A stretch of DNA of 20,588 nucleotides from DASPWV01 sp046727855 (lineage in GTDB: Bacteria > Acidobacteriota > Vicinamibacteria > Vicinamibacterales > UBA2999): contig JBKPDL010000169.1 in assembly GCA_046727855.1 (NCBI GenBank), positions 1 to 20,588 on the forward strand, read 5' to 3'. The notes below the pieces were generated by a model. That model was not told where the DNA came from. It saw only the letters and a program-made list of their open reading frames with translations, and made no database searches. The stretch's first letter is position 1. Every line of letters starts with the position of its first letter. The position numbers and the translations under genes were made by a program. Shown here one piece after another: positions 1 to 6,550 of this stretch.

Positions 1-1537
1 GGACATCGACGCGCTGAGTGCGCGTGCTGCCAAGGCGCTCGAACTCGCGCTCCTGCAGGACGCGCAGCAGCTTCGGTTGCACTTCCAACGGGATGTCGCC
101 GGCCTCGTCCAGGAACAGCGTGCCGCGATTGGCCAGCTCGACCCGGCCGATTCGGCTCGCGGTGGCGCCCGTGAATGCGCCTCGCTCGTGCCCGAACAGC
201 TCGCTCTCGAACAGGGTTGACGGCAGGGCGGCCACGCTCATGCGGACAAACGTCCGCTCGTGTCGCGGGCTCAGTTCGTGGATGGCCCGCGCGATGAGCT
301 CCTTGCCGGTGCCCGTCTCACCAAGGAGCAAGACCGTGCTATCGGTGGGCGCGACGGTTTTGACCGCCTGCAATACCCTCCGCAGAGCGGCGCTCGTTCC
401 GATGATCTCGGTAAACTCCTTCACCAGTTCGCGCTCGAGATACTGTTTCTCGTCGATCAAGTGCGCGTTGAGAACCGTCAGCTGCTCGTACGCGCGGGCG
501 TTCTCGAGTGCGATCGCGATCTGCGCTGACGTATGCCCAAGCAGCGTGACGTCTTTTTCTGAGAACGCATCCGGTGAGCCGCTGCCGACATACAGCGCGC
601 CGAACGTACCGCTACGCGTGACGAGGGGCACGCAGCAAACGGATTCGACGTTTTGCGCTTTCATCAGCGCCGCGCTGGCCCACCCGTTCCCTTCCAGATC
701 GGCCCGCCGGAATACTCCGGCGGCGCCACGCTGAAACGTCAAGCTGGCAACCGATTCATCCAGTGCAAGCATGGTGTCGGACCTGGTGAAGCCACGCGCC
801 TTGTCATAAATCCAGTCGAGCCGCAACTGCCCCGACTCCTCGTCGTACAGCGCGACGCCGATATGATCGGCGTCGATGACACGCTGGACGGCTTCAGAGA
901 TCGCCTTGAGCAGCTCGCGATAGTCGAGATGCGAGACCAGAAGATTATTGACGTCGAGCAAGAAGCGCAGATGATCGCGTTCTTCCCGGAGTTCGCGTTG
1001 ATAACGTTGCGCCTTGTCGTAGTTGATGCCGTTGTCAACAGCGATGGCCACCGTCGCCGCGACCTGCTCCATGAACGCGAGAATGTCATCGGTGTACTCG
1101 GTGGCACTGGAGTTGCCGAAGGTGAGGACGCCGACCTTGCGACGTGCCGTCGTCAGCGGCAGCCAGCATGCCGTCTTTCGCCCTTGACTGCGGATGAACG
1201 CGAGCACGGGCTCAAGCGTCCCTTCCTCGGGGATGGGGACGACGACGACCTTCTGTGTTTCCCATGCGGTCGCAGCCGGGCCTTGATCGGCAACTCGCGT
1301 CGACATGAATGGAAGCGTAATGTCGTTCGGCTCCAGCACGACAACACGCATCTCATCAGTGGATTCGTCGTGCAGCGTCAGCCCGAGGTAGTCGAATGGG
1401 ACGACCGAATGCAGGTGATCCGCAAGAACCTTGAACAGCTCGGCCAGGGTTCGATGGCCGGCAAGGGTCTTCGAGATGCGCAGCAGCGCGTCGTAGCGTG
1501 AAAGGTGAGCCAGGGCGAGCGCAGCCGCGTCTGTCAT
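1..1537 (-). CDS. Sigma-54-dependent transcriptional activator with two GAF domains (3' end outside window)
   Basis: Enhancer-binding protein that would use ATP hydrolysis to open promoters bound by sigma-54 RNA polymerase. The frame is open from an ATG at 1537 to the left edge (512 codons). Two GAF sensor domains (about residues 30-170 and 200-345), separated by a charged helical linker, precede the AAA+ module. That module shows Walker A GETGTGKE (406-413), the sigma-54 contact loop GAFTGA (453-458) and Walker B ending in DEAGD (477-481). The Fis-type DNA-binding helix-turn-helix expected after the AAA+ domain lies beyond base 1. The domain order resembles FhlA-like activators; the GAF ligand cannot be read from sequence. 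It is divergent from the PP2C gene, with 138 bases between. Oddities: the segment usually like NCAALP reads SVAALP, and Walker B has Ala where Ile is common. The activator assignment is firm; the target genes are unknown. Confidence 0.95.
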   Translation of the reverse strand, partial: MTDAAALALAHLSRYDALLRISKTLAGHRTLAELFKVLADHLHSVVPFDYLGLTLHDESTDEMRVVVLEPNDITLPFMSTRVADQGPAATAWETQKVVVVPIPEEGTLEPVLAFIRSQGRKTACWLPLTTARRKVGVLTFGNSSATEYTDDILAFMEQVAATVAIAVDNGINYDKAQRYQRELREERDHLRFLLDVNNLLVSHLDYRELLKAISEAVQRVIDADHIGVALYDEESGQLRLDWIYDKARGFTRSDTMLALDESVASLTFQRGAAGVFRRADLEGNGWASAALMKAQNVESVCCVPLVTRSGTFGALYVGSGSPDAFSEKDVTLLGHTSAQIAIALENARAYEQLTVLNAHLIDEKQYLERELVKEFTEIIGTSAALRRVLQAVKTVAPTDSTVLLLGETGTGKELIARAIHELSPRHERTFVRMSVAALPSTLFESELFGHERGAFTGATASRIGRVELANRGTLFLDEAGDIPLEVQPKLLRVLQEREFERLGSTRTQRVDV

Positions 1538-1675
1538 GATCGCGGGATTCCGGAGTGACGTGCCGTCATGTTGCGATCGCAGGCACCAGGTGTCAAGGGC
1601 CGAGGCGCAGTTCGCAGTAAGACCGAATAAGGTCGCGGCGCGTGAAGGATCCCACCCGGGCTACACTCTTCATTC
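1538..1675. promoter_or_regulatory. Divergent intergenic region between sigma-54 activator and PP2C gene
   Basis: This 138-base spacer must hold the promoters of both divergent genes. It contains a 10-bp palindrome TGCGATCGCA at 1572-1581 and a TACACT hexamer (1661-1666) that could act as a -10 element for the PP2C gene. No convincing -35 or -24/-12 element was seen. No good Shine-Dalgarno lies at normal distance before the PP2C ATG. Confidence 0.35.
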
Positions 1676-1692
1676 ATGATGGTCCATCATGA
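1674..1692 (+). promoter_or_regulatory. Perfect inverted repeat overlapping the PP2C start codon
   Basis: TCATGATGG (1674-1682) and CCATCATGA (1684-1692) are perfect reverse complements around one central T. The start codon lies in the left arm. As mRNA it could form a short hairpin over the initiation site; as DNA it could be an operator. The symmetry is observed; the function is inferred. Confidence 0.4.
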
Positions 1693-2590
1693 CATCGACA
1701 CCGACGAGTTTCCGCTTCCGCAGTTGGAACTGGAATTCCCGCCGACAATCTCGACGAGCGTGCATATCGATGTGGCGGCACTCTCGGACAAAGGGAAGGT
1801 AAGGGAACGAAACGAAGACCACTTTCTCGTCGCCCGCGGAGGGCGCCACGCCACGACGCTACTCACGAATGTCCCGTCTGGAGACGTCCCCTCACAGTTC
1901 GGCGAGACAGCCTACCTGATGATCGTCGCCGACGGGATGGGGGGCCACCTGGGCGGCGAAGTAGCAAGTCGAATGGCGATCGCCACCTTGATCAACATTC
2001 TCTTTCACGTTCCTGACTGGATACTGAGGCTCGACGATGCGCATGCGCAAAAGGTGATGGCGCGTGCAGTGGCGCGCTACCAACAGGTCCACGAAGCGCT
2101 CCAGAAGAAGGCCCGTCTCGACCCGCAACTGGAAGGAATGGGCACGACGATGACGGCGGCCCTCAGCCTGGGCGACGATTTGTTCGTCACGCAGGTTGGG
2201 GATTCGAGAGCGTACCGTTTTCGCGACGGGACGCTCGAGCTCCTCACCCGCGATCAGACCTACGCCCAACAGCTTGCCGACGAAGGGCAGATCGATCAGC
2301 GGGACGTCGCACACCATCGGTTGCGCAACGTGCTCACGAGCGCCTTGGGGGGTTCGCAGAAAGACGTGCGCGCTGAGATCAGGCGGTGGAAGCTCGCCGA
2401 CGGCGATCGACTGCTGCTCTGTAGCGATGGCCTGACGGACATGATCGACGATGTCGGCATCGCTGATGTGCTCGGCCGAGAGACTCGCTCCGACCAGGCG
2501 TGCCAGCGGCTCGTCGAGCGTGCCCTCGGCAACGGCGGCAAGGATAACGTCACCGTCGTGCTGGCGCGTTATTCAGTGCCAGTGGATTGA
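1676..2590 (+). CDS. PP2C-family serine/threonine protein phosphatase
   Basis: Mn/Mg-dependent phosphatase that removes phosphate from Ser/Thr residues, normally opposing Hanks-type kinases in the cytoplasm. The 304-residue protein carries the PP2C motifs in order: RERNED (43-48), metal-binding DGMGG (86-90), the GTT region (157-159), GDSR (175-178), SDGLTD (250-255) and GKDNVTVVL (288-296). The length fits the bacterial PrpC/Stp group, with an extra acidic N-terminal tail of about 28 residues. No membrane segment is visible. There are two adjacent ATG codons (1676 and 1679), no clear Shine-Dalgarno, and a perfect inverted repeat covers the start. The gene ends just before a symmetric terminator and is convergent with the acetyltransferase. 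No partner kinase is in the window; the FHA protein at the right edge is a thematic relative only. The family call is very secure, the substrate unknown. Confidence 0.97.
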   Translation: MMVHHDIDTDEFPLPQLELEFPPTISTSVHIDVAALSDKGKVRERNEDHFLVARGGRHATTLLTNVPSGDVPSQFGETAYLMIVADGMGGHLGGEVASRMAIATLINILFHVPDWILRLDDAHAQKVMARAVARYQQVHEALQKKARLDPQLEGMGTTMTAALSLGDDLFVTQVGDSRAYRFRDGTLELLTRDQTYAQQLADEGQIDQRDVAHHRLRNVLTSALGGSQKDVRAEIRRWKLADGDRLLLCSDGLTDMIDDVGIADVLGRETRSDQACQRLVERALGNGGKDNVTVVLARYSVPVD

Positions 2591-2600
2591 GCAAGCGTCA

Positions 2601-2636
2601 TTTTCCGCGGAAAAGGGGTCTGACCCCTTTTTCGCG
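2601..2636. terminator. Bidirectional rho-independent terminator between convergent genes
   Basis: AAAAGGGGTC (2611-2620) and GACCCCTTTT (2622-2631) are perfect reverse complements. CGCG on both outer sides extends the arms to 15 with one mismatch. The stem ends in a T-run on the plus strand and, read in reverse, in a T-run on the minus strand, so it can end both the PP2C transcript and the convergent acetyltransferase transcript. It overlaps a second perfect palindrome, TTTTCCGCGGAAAA (2601-2614). The GGGGTC/GACCCC core also resembles dispersed REP-like elements in many genomes. Confidence 0.75.
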
Positions 2637-2701
2637 TGCGTCAGAGCCGATGGGCCGCTGATGAGGGCGCGCGTGCCGATCATTTCGGCATTCTTCGGCG
2701 C

Positions 2702-3217
2702 TTACATTGCTCCGGTCCACGGTCCGCCTGGTGCCAATCGCCCCGTGTAGCTCATCTCGCTCGTGGCAACGAAACCGATCTTTTCATACAGGGGGCGACC
2801 GGCGGGCGACGCGGCCAGGACCAACCGGACGATGCCCACCTCACCTGCCCACGCGACGATCGTCTCCATGAGATGCTTCGCGATCCCTTGCTGGCGCCAG
2901 TTCGGAACGGTATACAGATTGAGAATCAGTCCTTCCCGTCCGAGCAGAAGACCGTCTCCTCGAACCGTAGGGCGAGGCAGCAACGACCGAAATTGAACGC
3001 CGGCACCGGCGACTGGCGGTGAACCGTCTGTGGGCGATGCGATCCATCCCACGTACTCTCCGACCGGGATCGCGGAAGCGAAGTAGGCCGTTGAGGCGTA
3101 ACGCAGGGGCTCTTCGAACTCGGGCAGGACGCTACCCATCTCACGAAACATGGCCACCCGGTGCTCGGCCAGAAGCTCTGCGTCGGCGGCCGTAGCGTAG
3201 CGAAGGACGACAGGCAT
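2702..3217 (-). CDS. GNAT-family N-acetyltransferase
   Basis: Transfers an acetyl group from acetyl-CoA to an unidentified small molecule or protein. The 171-residue protein has the GNAT order: an N-terminal strand and helix (LRYATAADAELLAEHR), a central strand ending LILNLYTVP (about 97-105), then the acetyl-CoA pyrophosphate loop RQQGIA (108-113). The typical late motif YEKIGF (144-149) follows. The length is normal for a single-domain GNAT. It starts at an ATG (3215-3217), points toward the PP2C gene and shares its terminator. The next gene upstream is divergent, so it is probably a single-gene transcript. No signal peptide or membrane segment is seen. Substrate specificity cannot be predicted, and the neighbours give no clue. 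Confidence 0.92.
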   Translation of the reverse strand: MPVVLRYATAADAELLAEHRVAMFREMGSVLPEFEEPLRYASTAYFASAIPVGEYVGWIASPTDGSPPVAGAGVQFRSLLPRPTVRGDGLLLGREGLILNLYTVPNWRQQGIAKHLMETIVAWAGEVGIVRLVLAASPAGRPLYEKIGFVATSEMSYTGRLAPGGPWTGAM

Positions 3218-3388
3218 GGGCTCGTTGCGAGGTCGGCGGAGTCTAACACGCAGTTGGAGGTGGCAAGCACGCGGCTACGCGCTCCTGCGAGCTACACTAC
3301 TGAGCGTCGCGCGGTGCGAATCGGGGCGTTGCGCCGCGCGCCAATCCTCTTTACACGCCGATGAACATTCAGCGTTAGAACGCGGCTG

Positions 3389-3590
3389 ATGAAGACTCCG
3401 CGCCACCCGCTCGACGTGATCGTCGATCGTTCGCGCAGAGGCGGCGCTCGCCGTCGCCGCGGCGTGGCTCGCGTTCATCGCGGCCTTGCTGGCCGGACGC
3501 GAAGTGGAGGATGCCAGCTCCTTCGCTATTGCCGCGGTCAGTGGAGCGGCGCTCGTGTTTCTGGGGTTCGCCGCCGTCTCGCGCGCGGCT
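3389..3590 (+). pseudogene. Out-of-frame N-terminal part of the CPBP protease gene
   Basis: The ATG at 3389 opens a short frame (MKTPRHPLDVIVDRSR). At about 3434 the sense continues one frame over as a strongly hydrophobic stretch (AALAVAAAWLAFIAALLAG, then about 30 more residues with a second hydrophobic segment). That frame has no start codon of its own before a TTG at 3486, because a TGA lies at 3417. Near 3580-3592, in a CGCGCGCGG run, the sense moves one more frame to join the CPBP frame. Read together, the pieces give a continuous membrane-protein N terminus. Two real mutations or two sequencing errors would both explain it. Confidence 0.5.
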
Positions 3591-4062
3591 GGCGCTGCTG
3601 TCACTGGCAGCCGGAACGGGCTTGGGCGTGGCCAATCTCGCGGCCAACAAGGCGATCGCGGCAATGGATCCGGGGCTGCGCGCGCTGATGGTCGAGCGGA
3701 TGGCAACGCTCGCGCCCCTCGAGGGGTTGATCGCTTCGCCGCTGATCGAGGAGATCGCGGTACGTCTCTTCCTCATGAGCGCGATCGCATGGATCGTGTT
3801 CCGCGTCACGAAACGCGCGACGCTCGCCTTTGCGATCGCCCTCGTCGGCTCCGCGTTGTTCTTCGCGCTGCTGCATCTTGACAGACCCGTTCCGGACAAG
3901 CCGGCGCTGGCGAATTACTATCGTGCCGCGCTCGTGACGAAGTACACGCTTGCCGGTCTCCCGCTCGGATGGATCTTCTGGCGTTGGGGCTTGCCCTACG
4001 CGATCCTCTGTCACATCGCCGCGTATGCGGCGCACCTCGCCCTTCAGGACAATCTGTTCTGA
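3511..4062 (+). CDS. CPBP-family intramembrane metalloprotease (conserved catalytic part)
   Basis: Membrane protein of the CPBP/Abi family, which includes the CAAX prenyl protease Rce1 and bacterial self-immunity proteins. In this 183-residue frame the family motifs are present in order: EExxxR as EEIAVR (80-85), FxxxH as FALLH (118-122) and a third His in CHIAAYAAH (H168). Together they form the expected metal site within hydrophobic helices. The ATG at 3511 is only the first start in this frame. Residues 1-22 (MPAPSLLPRSVERRSCFWGS and on) do not look like a membrane-protein N terminus, and the better N-terminal sequence lies in the other two frames (see 3389-3590). The gene is therefore frameshifted, or the assembly has indels. 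It is divergent from the acetyltransferase and 232 bases before the Kelch gene. The bacterial substrate is unknown. Confidence 0.75.
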   Translation: MPAPSLLPRSVERRSCFWGSPPSRARLALLSLAAGTGLGVANLAANKAIAAMDPGLRALMVERMATLAPLEGLIASPLIEEIAVRLFLMSAIAWIVFRVTKRATLAFAIALVGSALFFALLHLDRPVPDKPALANYYRAALVTKYTLAGLPLGWIFWRWGLPYAILCHIAAYAAHLALQDNLF

Positions 4063-4294
4063 ACGTCGCGGTGATCCCTGCACTGAAAGATGGGTGTTTC
4101 TAGCGTTCCGCCCGCAGCGGATCAAGAGCCCACGCGACCTTCATCCTGGCACGTTCGCCGACGCGTGCAGCGGCCAGCGGCACGACTGCGCCTGGGCGCG
4201 CGCAACACTTGTCTGATTGATTTCCGGCGGTGCTCGCGGTAAGGTCTTGCGGCGTTCTGGTTGAAAGCGGCGCCCACACGCCAAGGGTGGGCTT
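4063..4294. promoter_or_regulatory. Leader region of the Kelch gene
   Basis: This spacer has no convincing gene. GCCCAC (4272-4277) and GTGGGC (4287-4292) form a small inverted repeat ending two bases before the Kelch ATG. The right arm includes the only Shine-Dalgarno-like bases (AAGGGTGGG), so folding could mask the ribosome site. No clear -35/-10 pair was found. Confidence 0.3.
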
Positions 4295-5998
4295 ATGGTG
4301 CAACGATTTCGCGTCGCGATATCTATCCTGTTCTTCCTCGACGTCATCGTACCCGCGTCGGCTTACGCCCAACGCGTGCCATACGGCCTGGATCCAGGTT
4401 CGACCTTTCAACGGGGATGTTTTCCGCCGTGCCTGTGCCCGATCTTCGCGACCGACAAAATCCAAGGTACGTTCACCCTGGAGTTCATCGGATCCGACGG
4501 GACGTTCGACCAGTATGCGGTGAACGATGTCCAGCTGATCGTCCTGAAGGCTGACAAGGTTATTCCGATCAGCGGGTCGGGCACCTATCAGATCGCCGCC
4601 GAGCCCGCCCGCCAGCGGCTGTTTCTGGACCTTAAGGTGGGCGACGAGAAACAGCGGTTCGACAGTGGTCTCGTGCCCATAACTGCTGCTTTTCCATCCA
4701 TCGACATCGTGATTTCGATTCACGGAATGCGATGTTTCGACACGGCGATCGCAATTCTAGCGTCGCCAGTGGTCCAACGAAACAACTGGGTGACGGTGGC
4801 TCCACTCCCGGCGCCGATGATGCTCCACGGAGCTGTGATGGGAAGCGACCGCCGTATTTATGCATTTGGAGGGACTTCAAACGATGGTCCGCCGGTCACC
4901 GCCAACGTGTTTGCGTACGATGTCGGCGCTGACGTCTGGACGACGGTGACGCCCCTCGCCGAGGGAGCGCGACGCAATTTCGCCTACGCACGCGACCTGA
5001 ACGGACTTGTGTATGCACTCGGAGGGTACAATTTCGGCTCGCCACCGTTTCCGCTCGCCCGAACGGAGCGCTACGATCCCGCCGCCGATGCGTGGATGTT
5101 GCTGCCTGAGATGCCGACGCCCCGTCAAGGAGCGGCGGCGGCCACGGGCAGCGACGGACGCATCTACGTCATGGGCGGCACGGATCCTTCTTTTCAGACA
5201 ATCGCGATCGTTGAAGTCTTCGACCCAGGGACCGATACCTGGACCACCGTCGCGCCCATGAACACCCCGCGAACAGGCTTTGGAGCGACTGCCGGAGCCG
5301 ACGGCCGCATTTACGTCTTTGGCGGCTATTCGGGTAGCGGGTACGTAGCCTCCGCCGAGGTATACGACCCTGCCAGCGGGCTGTGGACGACGATCGCGTC
5401 GATGAACGAGATCCGCTTTAGCCTCGCCGCCGCAACCGGTCCCGACGGTCGCCTCTATGCGATCGGAGGCGGGATGGAAGGGACGTCAGTGGAAGCGTAC
5501 GATCCGGTCGCTGATGTATGGACGTATGTGGCCTCGATGTCGACTCCGCGACACGGATCGGCGGCGACGCTAGGTCCCGACGGTCGCATTTATGCGATCG
5601 GTGGTGATGCGATCGGTTCAGTGGAGGCCTATACGCCTGGAATCGCGACGTGCGATCTGCGCGGCGGCATGCTCGCCACCTTTGACGTCGTCGGCCAACG
5701 ATTCAAGGTGTGGGTCACGAACAAGACAGCGATCGATCAGGTTCTGGCAATTCAACAAGGCCGTACGACAGCAACCATTCCGGTCGCCCGCATTCTGCGC
5801 GGACCGGGCCAGGCTGCGCATAACGCTCCATACCACTGGCACATGGATCCCGATAACATCGAGTTTGCCGTTGCGGCAATCGAGGTCTGCGACGGGACGC
5901 CGTCTTTCGTCGAATCACACATCGATTATTTCGTCGACGTGGTTAAGACATATTGTCCGTGGTCTGCGAAGCTCGTCGCGCTGCAGGACTATCGGTAA
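4295..5998 (+). CDS. Secreted Kelch-repeat beta-propeller protein with C-terminal BP74-like domain
   Basis: Exported 567-residue protein. Residues 1-25 form a signal peptide (hydrophobic core ISILFFLDVIV, likely cut after AYA). A Cys-rich segment GCFPPCLCP (41-49) opens a domain of about 110 residues. Six Kelch blades follow at about 175-450, each with a DGRIY-(A/V)-x-GG strand and a YDP...W strand; the WVTVAPL segment at 165-171 probably supplies the closing strand. Residues 455-567 form a separate domain (FKVWVTN, HNAPYHWHMDPD, EVCDGTPS, YCPW) that resembles the domain named after Dictyostelium BP74. That match is from memory and unverified. It starts at the ATG at 4295 with a weak ribosome site. 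The role is probably binding, not catalysis; no catalytic motif was recognised. The same frame stays open for 81 codons after the TAA at 5996-5998, raising the possibility of an interrupted longer gene. Confidence 0.85.
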   Translation: MVQRFRVAISILFFLDVIVPASAYAQRVPYGLDPGSTFQRGCFPPCLCPIFATDKIQGTFTLEFIGSDGTFDQYAVNDVQLIVLKADKVIPISGSGTYQIAAEPARQRLFLDLKVGDEKQRFDSGLVPITAAFPSIDIVISIHGMRCFDTAIAILASPVVQRNNWVTVAPLPAPMMLHGAVMGSDRRIYAFGGTSNDGPPVTANVFAYDVGADVWTTVTPLAEGARRNFAYARDLNGLVYALGGYNFGSPPFPLARTERYDPAADAWMLLPEMPTPRQGAAAATGSDGRIYVMGGTDPSFQTIAIVEVFDPGTDTWTTVAPMNTPRTGFGATAGADGRIYVFGGYSGSGYVASAEVYDPASGLWTTIASMNEIRFSLAAATGPDGRLYAIGGGMEGTSVEAYDPVADVWTYVASMSTPRHGSAATLGPDGRIYAIGGDAIGSVEAYTPGIATCDLRGGMLATFDVVGQRFKVWVTNKTAIDQVLAIQQGRTTATIPVARILRGPGQAAHNAPYHWHMDPDNIEFAVAAIEVCDGTPSFVESHIDYFVDVVKTYCPWSAKLVALQDYR

Positions 5999-6001
5999 TG
6001 T

Positions 6002-6241
6002 TTGAGCAGCGGCCACGGTTGGTCGGGGGCGTACCAGATCTTCTGGAACTGCAATGGCGACACGCATCGGGTGGCTAGCCCGCCGTATGCGCGAAACTGG
6101 TCGATCGGCTGTCAGGCCCTGAGACGGCAGGGGAACGGCGAGTTCGAATGGTTCGGTGAACCTGTCAACCCAGCGAGCCTTTATTTGCAGCAGCTCCGCG
6201 ATCGATTAGGAGACGGTGCGGTCGCCAACATTGGCTATTAA
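6002..6241 (+). CDS. Hypothetical 79-codon ORF, in-frame continuation of the Kelch gene after its stop
   Basis: The frame continues directly from the Kelch gene: the TAA is followed by TGT, then a TTG at 6002, and stays open to a TAA at 6239-6241. Codon choice has the GC-rich third position of the neighbouring genes. The product looks protein-like (WSGAYQIFWNCNGDTHRVA, then a second Cys, ending SLYLQQLRDRLGDGAVANIGY). The 'SLYLQQLRDRLG' end recalls C termini of secreted polysaccharide-lyase-like proteins, but this is a memory-based impression. There is no signal peptide and no ribosome site of its own. It may be the severed C terminus of the upstream protein, a remnant, or a short independent gene. 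Confidence 0.4.
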   Translation: MSSGHGWSGAYQIFWNCNGDTHRVASPPYARNWSIGCQALRRQGNGEFEWFGEPVNPASLYLQQLRDRLGDGAVANIGY

Positions 6242-6426
6242 GCGCGAGCGGTTTCTCGTACCTCGATTGCCAGCGGCCCGTCGTCGGTGAGCACCGTCTT
6301 TCCGCCGGTCCCGTTGCGCTGATTCGTCATGTCGCCGGGCGAGGCTCCGGCGCCGCATTGCTGCGGCCTGGAGCCACCTCCACGGCCTTCGGGGTCTCAT
6401 TCATTCGCGCCGCGCCGTTGATCGCA

Positions 6427-6455
6427 TTGACAATGTCGTTGTGCGGGCGTATAGG
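6427..6455 (+). promoter_or_regulatory. Sigma-70-type promoter of the receptor gene
   Basis: TTGACA (6427-6432) is a perfect -35 hexamer. Exactly 17 bases later lies TATAGG (6450-6455), matching four of six -10 positions. The predicted transcript start is near 6462, about 89 bases before the receptor ATG. Confidence 0.6.
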
Positions 6456-6492
6456 GTTACTTTCCTCATCGCGTTCGACGCATTCCTAGACG

Positions 6493-6515
6493 CTCAGCGG
6501 GCGGTGTCCGCTGAG
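6493..6515 (+). promoter_or_regulatory. Leader hairpin before the receptor ribosome site
   Basis: CTCAGCGG (6493-6500) and CCGCTGAG (6508-6515) are perfect reverse complements around a 7-base loop. The hairpin sits 21 bases before the Shine-Dalgarno. It lacks a T-run, so it is unlikely to be a terminator; mRNA stabilisation or translational control is possible. Confidence 0.4.
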
Positions 6516-6536
6516 GCTCTGTCGTCGGTCATCCCG

Positions 6537-6545
6537 AAAGGAGGT
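6537..6545 (+). promoter_or_regulatory. Consensus Shine-Dalgarno of the receptor gene
   Basis: AAAGGAGGT lies five bases before the ATG at 6551. It is the strongest ribosome-binding site in the window and fixes the receptor start. Confidence 0.85.
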
Positions 6546-6550
6546 CCGAA

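Larger units (their letters stand above)
6242..6550 (+). promoter_or_regulatory. Promoter and leader region of the TonB-dependent receptor
   Basis: This 309-base stretch has no gene. The first 180 bases hold nothing recognisable; the last 125 hold a promoter, a hairpin and a strong ribosome site, listed separately. The predicted untranslated leader is about 90 nt. Confidence 0.5.

Noticed and set aside
653..1501. 282-codon plus-strand open frame opposite the sigma-54 activator
   Set aside because: The minus strand encodes recognisable GAF and AAA+ domains throughout; the plus frame has no domain or ribosome site.
4146..4162. Sigma-54 promoter (TGGCACG) upstream of the Kelch gene
   Set aside because: The -24 element is present, but the -12 position reads CCGA where TTGC is required.
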